Source: CAVPUA01 sp963828015 (GTDB lineage: Bacteria > Actinomycetota > Actinomycetes > Mycobacteriales > Jatrophihabitantaceae). Taken from it: a stretch of 64,000 nt of DNA. Location of the stretch: assembly GCA_963828015.1 (NCBI GenBank), contig CAWHCD010000004.1, positions 496,001-560,000 on the forward strand, read 5' to 3'. Positions 1 to 9,060 of the stretch are shown here, piece by piece. Both the position numbers and the translations under genes were made by a program. The notes beneath the pieces were generated by a model. It worked only from the letters and a program-made list of their open reading frames with translations, ran no database searches and was not told the DNA's origin. The first letter of the stretch is position 1; every line of letters starts with the position of its first letter.

Positions 1-852
1 CGCGCCTATTACGCCGAGGCCCGCCTGAAGGTCGACGACTCCCGGCCCCGGTATCGCTCGCTGGATCTGGTCATGTCCGTCGGTGAGCACGATCAGGTGG
101 TCGGCGGCGGGCTGCTGGCCGGTGCTCTGGCCTACCGGTTGTTCCTCTGGCTGTTGCCGGCGTCGCTCGTCGTGGTCGGGCTGACCGGGTTCATCCCCAT
201 CGATGCGCTCAAGCGCGACGTCCAATCGGTCGGTCTGGGCGACCTCACCGCGACTGCGATCGAACAGGCCAACGCCGATGCGAGCCGGTCGCGTTGGGTG
301 GCCCTGGTGATCGGCCTGTACTTCCTGTACTTCACCTCAGTCGCTCTGGCCAAGGCGGTGGTGGCGGCGACCGCCTTGGGCTGGCGGGTACCGATCCCCA
401 AGCTCGAGAACAAGCCGCGTGCCGCCCTGTTCACGAGCGCGATCCTGTTCGGCGCTCTGGGCATGTCGCTGACGTCGACCTGGATCCGGCATCACTTCGC
501 CCGACCGGGGACGACCCTGCTCGTCACGGCGGTGTTGGCCCTCGTCTGGATGGTGCTTTGGTGGCTGGTGGCCCGCAATCTGCCCCGCGCGCCTGGTGTG
601 GGTGCCAGCCAACTGTGGGCCGGCGCGGCCCTGGTCGGGATCGGGGTGCAGCTGATGCAGCTGGTGATCGTGGTGTATCTGGCCCGGCGGTTGACCACGG
701 CATCGGGCTTGTACGGCAGCCTCGGTGGCGCCGCCACGCTGCTGCTCTCGGCTTACATCCTGGCCCGGATGATCATCGCGTCCTGTGCGCTCAACGCCAC
801 CCTGGCCGGTCGCCGCGGCGCCGGGGATCCCGGCGCCGCGAGCGAGGGCTGA
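1..852 (+). CDS. YihY/UPF0761 (BrkB-type) membrane protein, C-terminal part
   Basis: The frame is open from the first base of the window, so the gene starts upstream; an ATG at 73 is internal. The visible 283 residues begin with a YRSLDLVMSVGEHDQVVGGG-like stretch just before the first membrane segment, as in the YihY/BrkB (formerly ribonuclease BN) family. About six hydrophobic segments follow, for example FLWLLPASLVVVGLTGF, WVALVIGLYFLYFTSVALA and LVTAVLALVWMVLWWLVA, so it is an integral membrane protein. The family's molecular function is not settled. It ends three bases before the convergent SHOCT gene, leaving no room for a separate terminator. Confidence 0.85.
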   Translation, partial: RAYYAEARLKVDDSRPRYRSLDLVMSVGEHDQVVGGGLLAGALAYRLFLWLLPASLVVVGLTGFIPIDALKRDVQSVGLGDLTATAIEQANADASRSRWVALVIGLYFLYFTSVALAKAVVAATALGWRVPIPKLENKPRAALFTSAILFGALGMSLTSTWIRHHFARPGTTLLVTAVLALVWMVLWWLVARNLPRAPGVGASQLWAGAALVGIGVQLMQLVIVVYLARRLTTASGLYGSLGGAATLLLSAYILARMIIASCALNATLAGRRGAGDPGAASEG

Positions 853-855
853 CGC

Positions 856-1245
856 TCAGACGAGCAGCTTGGCCTTCTGGGCCTGGAACTCCGACTCGGA
901 CAGGACACCCTGGTCGCGCAGCGCGACCAGCTTGACGATCTCGTCGGCCGAGTTGGTGCTGCTGGCCGCGGTCTGCTTGACGTAGTCATCGAAGGCCTGC
1001 TGGCTGGCCTGGACCTGCTCTACCTCGCGCTCGTGCATGCTGCCGCCACGAACGATGAGGTAGATGAGCACCCCGAGGAACGGCAAGAGGATCAGCAGGA
1101 TGATCCACAGCGCCTTGGCACCGCCGCCGACGTCCTTGCTGCGGAACAGGTCGGTGAAGATCCGGATGAGCAGGAAGATCCACAGGACCCAGATGAAGAA
1201 GATCATCATCGTCCAGAACAAGTTCAGAAGCGGGTAGTCGTTCAC
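856..1245 (-). CDS. Membrane protein with PLDc_N-type N-terminus and SHOCT domain
   Basis: A 129-residue protein with a GTG start preceded by a good ribosome site (AAAGGGA). Residues 1-70 hold two membrane helices (MIFFIWVLWIFLLIRIF and ALWIILLILLPFLGVLIYLI) in the pattern of phospholipase-D-nuclease N-terminal (PLDc_N) proteins. The C-terminus (about residues 100-129, ADEIVKLVALRDQGVLSESE then FQAQKAKLL) is a short C-terminal SHOCT domain, which is a protein-oligomerisation or binding module in many bacterial membrane proteins. No enzymatic residues are visible. Similar proteins are common in actinobacteria and are of unknown role. Confidence 0.85.
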   Translation of the reverse strand: MNDYPLLNLFWTMMIFFIWVLWIFLLIRIFTDLFRSKDVGGGAKALWIILLILLPFLGVLIYLIVRGGSMHEREVEQVQASQQAFDDYVKQTAASSTNSADEIVKLVALRDQGVLSESEFQAQKAKLLV

Positions 1246-1269
1246 GTGGTCCCTTTCGAGGGCTCGGAG

Positions 1270-1286
1270 GACGGCCGTCGGCCGTC
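1270..1286 (-). terminator. Small GC hairpin downstream of metX
   Basis: A perfect 7-bp stem (GACGGCC / GGCCGTC) with a 3-base loop lies 68 bases past the end of metX on its coding strand. There is no U-tract, as is usual for actinobacterial hairpins. It could also simply lie in the leader of the SHOCT gene. Confidence 0.35.
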
Positions 1287-1353
1287 GATTGCGGCCTCAG
1301 CCTGCCACAGCTGCATGGCCGCGCCATCACCCAATGAGGACGACGTGCTGATG

Positions 1354-2470
1354 TTATGGGCGATTCACGATGGGATGCGACGTTTCGCGCAGCATCCTGG
1401 CCGTCAGCGCGGCTACGGCATCCACTTCGATCAGAAAGCCATCGTGCCCGTAGGCCGAATTGATGACGTCCAGGCCGGTGCAGCTCGGAGTGAGCGCCGC
1501 CATCTCGGCCTGCAGCCGAAGGGGATAGAGCCGGTCGGAGTCGATGCCGGCGATGACCACCGGCGCGGTGATCGACTCGAGCGCGGCGGCGATCCCGCCC
1601 CGGCCCCGTCCGACGTCATGGGTGTTCATGGCGTCGGTCAGGCTGACGTAGCTGCCGGCGTCGAAGCGGGCCACGAGCTTGTCGGCGTGATGGTCCAGGT
1701 AGGACTGCACCGCATAGCGCCCACCCGCCGCCGACAGCGGGTCCTCGCCGGGCTGGGGGGTGCGGCCGAAGCGCGCATCGAGTTCGGTCTCACTGCGGTA
1801 GGTCAGATGAGCGATGCGCCGGGCCAACCCGAGGCCGGCCACGGGCGGGCCGGTCTCGTAGTAGTCGCCGCCCAGCCACTGGGGATCGTCGGTGATCGCG
1901 GTGATCTGCACGCTCTGGGTACCGATCTGATCGCCGGTGGCCGCGGCTCCGGTGGCCAGCACGAGCGCCGATGACACCCGGTCCGGTTGGCCGATCGCCC
2001 ACTCCAACGCGCGCATGCCACCCATCGAGCCGCCGATCACCGCGGCGTAGCGGGCAATGCCGAGGGCATCGGCCAGGCGAGCCTCGACGGCGACCTGATC
2101 GCGGATCGTGATGCGCGGGAAGCGAGAGCCCCAGGCCCGCCCGTCCGGCGCCGTCGAGGACGGGCCGGTCGTTCCGCGGCAGCCGCCCAGGACGTTGGAG
2201 GCGACGACGTACCAGTCCGCGGGGTCGATTGCTCGTCCCGGACCGATCAGGCCGTTCCACCAGCCCGGCGTCGGTTGATCGGCACCGCGCTCCCCGACGA
2301 CGTGGGCGTCACCGGTCAACGCATGCAGGATCAGCACCGCGTTGGTGATCGCCACCATCGGCGCCGTGGCGCGGCGTGCCCCACGTCTCGTAGGCCACCG
2401 TCACCGAGGGCAGCGCACCGCCGAGCTCGAGCTCGACCCGGCCGAGCTCGACGGGGCGGTGCCGGGTCAC
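1354..2470 (-). CDS. metX: Homoserine O-acetyltransferase, one frameshift near 2358
   Basis: Alpha/beta-hydrolase enzyme that acetylates L-homoserine with acetyl-CoA, feeding the neighbouring MetY in direct-sulfhydrylation methionine synthesis. The main frame (1354-2358) holds the nucleophile elbow GGSMGG, the Asp region IDSDRLYP and the catalytic His in SAYGHDGFL. The normal N-terminus (RPVELGRVELELGG, then SVTVAYETWGTP) is encoded just upstream in another frame and would start at a GTG at 2470 that overlaps the metY stop as GTGA. Joining the two frames gives about 371 residues, the normal family length. One extra base near 2355-2365 is enough to explain the break. The 4-base overlap indicates translational coupling to metY. 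Confidence 0.88.
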
Positions 2471-3792
2471 GCGCTATCGGTCTCCTTGGCCGCGCGGAAG
2501 CCCGCCTCGAGGTCGGCGAGGATGTCGTTGATGTTCTCCAGGCCGACCGCGAGGCGGATGAGCCCGGGGGTGACGCCGGTGGCCAGGCGCTCCTCCGGCG
2601 AGAGCTGCGAATGCGTGGTCGACGCCGGGTGGATCACCAGGCTGCGCACATCGCCGATGTTGGCCACGTGGCTGTGCAGCTCCAGCGCCTGCACGAAGCG
2701 CACCCCGGCCTCGACCCCGCCGCGGATCTCGAAGGCCAGCACGCCGCCCACGCCGAGGGGGGCGTACTTCTTGGCCCGCTCGTGCCACGGGCTGGACTCC
2801 AGGCCGGCGTAGTTGACCGACAGCACCTCATCGCGGCCCTCGAGCCACGTCGCCACGGCCTGCGCGTTCTGAACGTGCCGCTCGATGCGCAGGCTCAGGG
2901 TCTCGATGCCCTGCGCCAGCAGGAAGGCGTTGAACGGCGAGGTCGCCGCGCCGATGTCGCGCAGCAACTGCACCCGGGCCTTGAGGATGAAGGCGAGGTT
3001 GGCGCCCAGGAACGAGCCGACCCCGAGATCGCGGGCGTAGACCAGGCCGTTGTAACTCGCGTCGGGTTCGTTGAAACCGGGGAACTTGGCCGGGTCCTGG
3101 GCGAAGTCGAAGTTGCCCGAATCGACGATGACGCCGGCGATGGCGCTGCCGTGTCCGCCGAGGTACTTGGTGGCCGAGTGGACGACGATGTCGGCGCCGT
3201 GCTCGAACGGACGGATCAGGTACGGGGTCGCGATCGTGTTGTCGACGACCAGGGGCACGCCGGCCTCGTGGGCGACGGCGGCGACGGCGGCGATGTCGAG
3301 CACGTCGATCTGCGGGTTCGAGATCGTCTCGGCGAAGAAGGCCTTGGTGTTGGGCTGCACGGCGGCCCGCCACTGCTCCAGGTCGTCGGGGTCGTTGACG
3401 AACGTGACGTCGATGCCGAACTTCTTGAACGTGTAGTGGAACAGGTTGTACGTGCCGCCGTAGAGGCGCGCGCTGGAGACGATGTGGTCACCGGCCTCGG
3501 CGATGTTGAGCAGCGCGAGCGTCTCGGCGGCCTGTCCGCTCGAGGTGAGCAGCGCCCCGACACCGCCCTCGAGCGAGGCGATCCGATCCTCGACCGCGGC
3601 CTGGGTCGGGTTCATGATGCGGGTGTAGATGTTGCCGAACTCCTTCAGGGCGAAGAGGTTCGACGCGTGCTCGCTGCTGTTGAACGTGTAGGACGTCGTC
3701 TGATAGATCGGCAGTGCGCGGGCGTGGGTCGCCTCATCGGGCGTCTGTCCGGCGTGGATCTGGCGGGTCTCGAATGACCAGGCAGCACTCAT
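2467..3792 (-). CDS. metY: O-acetylhomoserine sulfhydrylase (aminocarboxypropyltransferase)
   Basis: PLP enzyme of the Cys/Met metabolism family that converts O-acetylhomoserine and sulfide to homocysteine. The 441-residue length is typical of MetY (about 430) and exceeds that of cystathionine enzymes (about 380-400). The PLP lysine lies in HSATKYLGGHGS, and other family signatures include YTRIMNPTQAAVEDRIASLE near residue 60 and the C-terminal DVRSLVIHPASTTHSQL. The start has a clear AAGGAG ribosome site. It is the first gene of a two-gene operon with metX. The product pair acts in the cytoplasm. Confidence 0.95.
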   Translation of the reverse strand: MSAAWSFETRQIHAGQTPDEATHARALPIYQTTSYTFNSSEHASNLFALKEFGNIYTRIMNPTQAAVEDRIASLEGGVGALLTSSGQAAETLALLNIAEAGDHIVSSARLYGGTYNLFHYTFKKFGIDVTFVNDPDDLEQWRAAVQPNTKAFFAETISNPQIDVLDIAAVAAVAHEAGVPLVVDNTIATPYLIRPFEHGADIVVHSATKYLGGHGSAIAGVIVDSGNFDFAQDPAKFPGFNEPDASYNGLVYARDLGVGSFLGANLAFILKARVQLLRDIGAATSPFNAFLLAQGIETLSLRIERHVQNAQAVATWLEGRDEVLSVNYAGLESSPWHERAKKYAPLGVGGVLAFEIRGGVEAGVRFVQALELHSHVANIGDVRSLVIHPASTTHSQLSPEERLATGVTPGLIRLAVGLENINDILADLEAGFRAAKETDSA

Positions 3793-3892
3793 GGCTAGCT
3801 CCTTGTGATGGTTTCCTGATGATAGGGAGTGGAGGCGCGTCCGGGCGAGCTAAATCGGGCTCGAACAGCAAACCAGGGTCCACATATTTCCT

Positions 3893-3922
3893 ATAGTAGC
3901 CATAGACATTACCAAGGGTCAG
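3893..3922 (-). promoter_or_regulatory. Probable sigma-70-type promoter of metYX
   Basis: On the minus strand, CTGACC (3917-3922) and TACTAT (3893-3898) are spaced by 18 bases and lie about 100 bases upstream of the metY start. TACTAT fits the actinobacterial TANNNT -10 rule. The -35 box overlaps the stop codon of the upstream SURF1 gene. I looked for a SAM-riboswitch-like leader in the roughly 95-base leader and did not recognise one. Confidence 0.5.
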
Positions 3923-5127
3923 TGCTTGTCGTCGCCCCTGTTCCCGTCGATCTCGGGCACCTCGACCGTCGGGGCCGTGCCGTCGGCCAGGGCGAGTTGC
4001 CACAAGTAGTCGTTGTACGAACCGTGGTAGGCATCGCCGCTGCGGTGCGGCGTGCTCGCGCTGTTGGGCGCCGGCACTCTCGCCTCGCGTTCCACCGTGG
4101 CCCCCGAACCGGCCGCCCCCATCAGCCGGGCGCGCTCGTCGTTGTCCTGGCCGAGGGAGCGGCCGTAGCGATCGGCCAGCCGGGCGGCCTGGCGCCACTG
4201 CGCGGTCGAGGGGCCGTCGGTGCGGGCCACCCCGGAGCCGGCCCGGACGGCGACTTCGGCCGAACCCGAACCCGGACCGATGCCGGCGTCGCTAGGCGCG
4301 AACGGGTCATCGCCGCCGAACTCCACCTCTCCGGGGTCGATGCCCAGGTACTGCCGCTGCGCCTCCCGGACCTCGTGGCGGGCGAACGCGAACGGAGCGG
4401 CGAGGGCGAGCAGCGCGAACAGGTACCACTGCAGGATGTAGGCGAAGTGCTGGGCCTCGTAGGCGCCGCCGGCCGGGTTGGACAGATCAGGCTCGGGCAG
4501 CGCGGTGAGCCCGGACGTTCCCGGTTGGCCGGCCGTGAGCGTCAGGTAGGCGTTGTATACCGGCGCGCCCAGCCGGGTGGCCTGATCGCCGGGATTGATC
4601 GAGGCGAGCTCGCGCTGCCCGAGCCGGGTGGCCTCATCGGCAGCCGAATCGGGAGTCTGCAGGCGCCCGCTGATCTGAACCGCACCCGTCGGGGCCGGCC
4701 TCACCGAGGTCGGCGGGCGATTCTGGTTCGGATCGGCGATGAACCCGCGCACCACGAGCAGCGTGGTACCGGCCGCAGTCCGCAACGGCGTCAGGACGTA
4801 ATAGCCGTCCTCGCCATTGACCGACTGGCCACCGACGTACTGCTCGCTCGCGCTGAGGTAGGTACCGGTGGTGGTCACGGTTCGATACCGGATCGCGTTG
4901 CGGTCCGGCGCGGGCCCGGCTCCGACGAGGGGGACCAGCGCGCTGCTCAGCGGCACCGGGGCGGCGTGCGCGTTGCCGGTCAGCGCGTTGTTGTCGCGCA
5001 CTGATTGTTCATAGCGCGCAATCTGCCAGGTCCCGGCCACGACGCAGAGGATCGCGATGATCGACATGAACGCGGACAGCGCCGCGTAGCGGGGTTGCCG
5101 CAGCGTCCACCACGCGGTTCTGAGCAC
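3919..5127 (-). CDS. SURF1 family cytochrome oxidase assembly protein
   Basis: SURF1/Shy1-like membrane protein expected to assist cytochrome c oxidase assembly. I place the start at a GTG at 5127, because residues from there (VLRTAWWTLRQPRYAA) match the usual N-terminus. The frame stays open to 5373, but that stretch overlaps the divergent cyclase gene. The first helix is LSAFMSIIAILCVVAGTWQI and the second is LQWYLFALLALAAPFAFA, enclosing the extracytoplasmic SURF1 domain with the typical VRGFI and GRLQTP stretches. A hydrophilic C-terminal tail of about 120 residues extends beyond the normal family end and is of unknown role. Confidence 0.85.
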   Translation of the reverse strand: MLRTAWWTLRQPRYAALSAFMSIIAILCVVAGTWQIARYEQSVRDNNALTGNAHAAPVPLSSALVPLVGAGPAPDRNAIRYRTVTTTGTYLSASEQYVGGQSVNGEDGYYVLTPLRTAAGTTLLVVRGFIADPNQNRPPTSVRPAPTGAVQISGRLQTPDSAADEATRLGQRELASINPGDQATRLGAPVYNAYLTLTAGQPGTSGLTALPEPDLSNPAGGAYEAQHFAYILQWYLFALLALAAPFAFARHEVREAQRQYLGIDPGEVEFGGDDPFAPSDAGIGPGSGSAEVAVRAGSGVARTDGPSTAQWRQAARLADRYGRSLGQDNDERARLMGAAGSGATVEREARVPAPNSASTPHRSGDAYHGSYNDYLWQLALADGTAPTVEVPEIDGNRGDDKH

Positions 5128-5189
5128 CTCGTCATGGTATGCGCCGCCGCTTGGGCACTCGGCCTGGACGTTTCGCCCAGCGCGAGGAA

Positions 5190-8100
5190 ACAATGCCCCG
5201 TAAAGCCCCTCGATCTCCGGAAGCAGGTCTCGGTGCACGCGAACGTCGGCCTGCGATCGGACAACCCGCAGGCCTATCTGCCGGGTGATCGTCGGCGCGC
5301 GCTGGCCGACGGACGCGAGCCTGCCCGACCGGGTCAGCGGCGCGGCGTTGTTCGCCGACATCTCCGGCTTCACGCCGCTGACCGAGGCGCTGGCGCTCGA
5401 GCTCGGCGCCGCAGCGCGGAGCCGAGGAGCTGGCCGCCGCCCTCGATTCGATCATCGGTCCGTTGCTGGCCGAACTCGATCGCCACGGCGGGGACGTCAT
5501 CTACTTCAGCGGCGACGCGGTGACCGCCTGGATCGACGGCGACGACGGCGCCCAGGCCGTGGCCTGCGCGACTGGCCATGCAGCGGCTGATGGCCGAGGT
5601 CGGGCGAACGCCACACGCCGGGCGGACGGACGGTGCGGCTCGGGCCTGAAGGTCGCGGTCGCGGTCGGGCGCGGCCCGGCGGTTCGTGGTCGGAACGCAC
5701 ACCGTCCAGCTGATCGACGTGCTGGCCGGCGCGTTGATGGACCGGCTGGCCGAGGCCGAGCACGAGGCCCGGCGCGGCGAGGTCGTGCTCGACGCCGGCG
5801 CGATCGCCGTCGCTTGGCCGACCGGGTGCGTGCTCGGCGAGCGTCGCGAGGCCGGCGTCGCGGTGGTCGACCGGCTTCCTCGCGGCACCGTCAGCTGCCG
5901 CCCGCCCGTCCGGCCCTGCCGACGCTGCCCGAGCACGAGGTCCGCAAGTGGTTGCTGCCCGGGTCTTCGAGCGGATGAGCGCCGGCCAGGGCGAGTTCCT
6001 GGCCGAGCTGCGGCCGGGCGTGCCGCTGTTCCTGCGCTTCGGCGGCATCGACTACGACGGCGACCCGGACGCGATCGCCAAGCTCGACGACTTCGTCACG
6101 CAGGCCCAGCGGATCGTCGACGCCCACGGCGGCAACGTCATGCAGCTGACCATCGGCGACAAGGGCGCCTACCTCTACGCCGTGTTCGGCGCTCCGGTGG
6201 CGCACGAGGACGACGCCGCCCGCGCCTGCGCCAGCGCACTCGAGCTGCGGCGGCTGGAGCGAGACGACCGCGGCCACCGGGGTGCAGATCGGCATCGCGG
6301 CCGGCCGCCTGCGCAGCGGCACGTACGGCCACGCCGAGCGGCGCACGTTCTGCTGCCTCGGTGATGCGGTCAACCTGGCCGCCCGGCTCATGAGCGCGGC
6401 GCCGGCCGGGCAGCGTCTACGTCTCGGCCGAGATCCGGCGCGTCGCCGGCCGCGACTTCGAATGGGGCGCAGCCGAGCACCCTGCGCGTGGCGGGCAAGT
6501 CGGCCGAGGTGGTCGCGTCCCCGCTGCACGGTCCGCGGGAGGAACGCGAGACCGGACCCGACAGCGGATCGGCGCTGCTCGGCCGCGAGCCGAACTGGCC
6601 GGGCTGCGCGATCTGGCCGTCGAGTCGCTGGAGGGCACCGGACGCGTCGCTGTGATCACCGGTCCGGGCGGCGTCGGCAAGAGCCGGCTGCTCGCCGAGA
6701 TGACGGACTGGCTCGACTGAGCAGGGAATCCGGGTCCGCAGCACGACTGCCCAGTCCTACGGGGCGCGCAGCAGCTACGGCGTGTGGCGCAGACATCTGC
6801 CGGGAGGCCTGGGAGATCGAGCCCGATGACGCCCGCCGCGGCGGTGGGGGCCCGCCTGGAGGAGGTGGTGCGCGCGGCCGGGGCTCATTTGCTGCCACGG
6901 TTGCCACTGCTCGGGACGGTGCTCGGGGTCGCCCTGCCCGACACCGCGCTGACCGCGTCCTTCGATGCCCGACTGCGCAAGACGTCGCTCGAGTCGCTGA
7001 TGGTCGAGCTGATCGAGGCCAGCTCCCGGCGCGGTCCGCTGGCCTTCCTCATCGACTCGAGCCGAGCACATGGACGAGCTGTCGTGGGACCTGCTCGAGG
7101 CCTTCGGGCGGGCGGTACCGCGGCTGCCGGTGTTCCTGCTGCTCGCCGGCCGTCCGGGCCCGGCGGACGAGGGGCCAGCCGCTGAGCGCGTTGGCGCAGC
7201 GTGCACCGGGTCGACCTGCGCCGCGCTGGACGAGCCGACCAGCCGCCAGCTGGTCGATGAACCTGCTGGATCGGCTGGCCGCGCCGAAGCTGCCCGAGGC
7301 CACGCTCGATCGCGTCGTCGCCCTCGGCGGCGGCAACCCGTTCCACCTGGAGGAGCTGGTCAATTACCTGCTCGAGCGAGGACGACCGGGTCTGGCGCGG
7401 ATGGCGAGCTCGGGCTGCCCACCAGCCTGCACAGCCTCGAGCTGGCCCGCATCGACGACCTGCCCGAGGCACCGCGTCGCACGATCAAGGTGGCCAGCGT
7501 GGTCGGCGCCCGGTTCGAGACCGCCGGCCGTGGCCGGTTCCTATCCCGAACTCGGGCACCGAGTCCGAGGTCGGCGAGCAGCTGACCGGCTCAGCCAGGC
7601 CGCGCTGATCGTCGCTGAGGACCCGACGCAGCGCAGCTACGCCTTCCGCAACATCACCACGCAGCAGGTCGCCTACGAGACGCTGCCCTTCGCATCGCGC
7701 TCGGCGCTGCACGACCGGGTGCTGGACTGGTTCGAGACCAACTCGCCCACCGAGACGCCGACTCGATGCTCGACCTGCTCGCCTACCACGCGGCGACCGG
7801 CACCGGACGCCGACAAGATCCGCGATTACCTCGTACGGGCCGGCATTGCGGCGCAGGCGCGCTACGCCAACGACGGCCGCGATCAGGTACTTCACCCGGG
7901 CCCTGCCACTGGTCGACGAGGCCGAGCGGGCTGAGCTGCTGCTGCGCCTGGGCAAGGTGCTCGAGATCGCCGGGCGATGGGCCGAGGCCGAGCAGATGCA
8001 TCAGCAGGCGGCCGAGCTGTACCTGGCTGCTCGGCGATCGTCGGGGCTGGGCGACGGCGCAGGCCGACCTGGCCGAGGTGGCCCGCAAGCAGGGGCGGTT

Positions 8101-8937
8101 CGACGAGGCCCGGGAGCTGCTGCTGCAGGCCAACGGCGTCTTCACCGAGCTCGACGACCAGGCGGGGCTGGGCAACGTCTTGCACCTGCTGGGCACGCTG
8201 GCGGCTCCAGCAGAGTGACTACGACGAGGCGCGAGAGTTCTACCGGGCCAGAGCCTGCAGATCCGCACCGAACTCGACGATCAACTCAAGATCGGCGCGT
8301 TGCTGAGCAACTTGGCCGTCGTGGCCGAACAGCTCGGCGAATACGACGACGCCCGGCAACTGAACGAGCGCGCCCTGGCCGCTGCGAGTGGCCGTCGGCG
8401 ATCCGTGGGCGATGGCGGTGTCACACAACAACCTCGGCATGATCGCGCTGTTGCAGGAGGACTTCGCCCGGGCCGCTGAACACATCGACGAGTCCATGCG
8501 GTTGGCCAACGAGGTCGGTGACCTCTGGATCGTGGCGGTCGGTCAACACAACAACGGGATCGCCCGGCGAGGGTTGCGCGACTTTCCCGCCTCGGGGCTG
8601 GCCTTTCTGGCCGCGCTGCAGGCCTACCTCGACCACGACGACCGCTGGTCGATCGCGCTACTGGTCGAAGATGTCGCATTTCTGGCGGTCGATACCGCAT
8701 CAATACGAGAATGCGCTGCGGCTGCTCGGGGTCGCCGACGGGCTGCGCAACGAACTGGCCGCACCGCGACCGCCGGCGCCGGCCCAGTTGCTCGAGCAGG
8801 CGTTGCTACCGGCCCGTGAGCAGGTCGGTTCGCGGGCCGAGGAACTGATCACGGAAGGCGCCGGAGCGACACTGGACGAAGTAGCGGCTCTGGTTCGCGA
8901 AGTCTGTACGGATACGAGTGGCGAAATGGCGCCATAA
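5190..8937 (+). pseudogene. Tandem class III cyclase / AAA ATPase / TPR signalling protein, many frameshifts
   Basis: Read across frames, this is one protein of about 1,240 residues. Order of parts: a short N-terminal stretch (AYLPGDRRRALADGRE); a first cyclase domain (ALFADISGFTPLTEALA, DVIYFSGDAVTAWIDGDDGA) at about 5330-5900; a second cyclase domain (GNVMQLTIGDKGAYLYAVFG, LGDAVNLAARLM) at about 5970-6420; an ATPase with Walker A GPGGVGKSRL near 6660 and a winged-helix-like section to about 7760; then TPR-like repeats to the stop at 8937. The start is uncertain. The frame changes at roughly 5325, 5413, 5571, 5613, 5642, 5670, 5905, 5962, 6265, 6415, 6483 and many times more, mostly by one added base. 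Codons stay well formed between breaks, which points to consensus errors. If intact it would make cAMP or cGMP under ATPase/TPR control, in the cytoplasm. Confidence 0.75.
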
Positions 8938-9060
8938 GCAAGACTTCTTCTTCGCCGACGCTCCACGGCGACCGACTCGCATGTAATGATCACGCGGATC
9001 GTGGTGGGGGCCGCGCAGATGAACACGCTCCCCCTGCCGCTCTACACCCAGGAGAGCATC

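Noticed and set aside
1987..3777. 596-residue plus-strand open frame over metX/metY
   Set aside because: It is antisense to metY, with Arg/Gly/Val-rich composition typical of GC-rich mirror frames and no family signature.
3793..3918. SAM riboswitch in front of metY
   Set aside because: I looked for the conserved stems and could not assemble one; the leader after the predicted promoter is too short and lacks the known motifs.
5190..8937. Programmed ribosomal frameshifting in the cyclase gene
   Set aside because: There are far too many shifts, at unrelated sequences and in both directions, with no slippery-site pattern.
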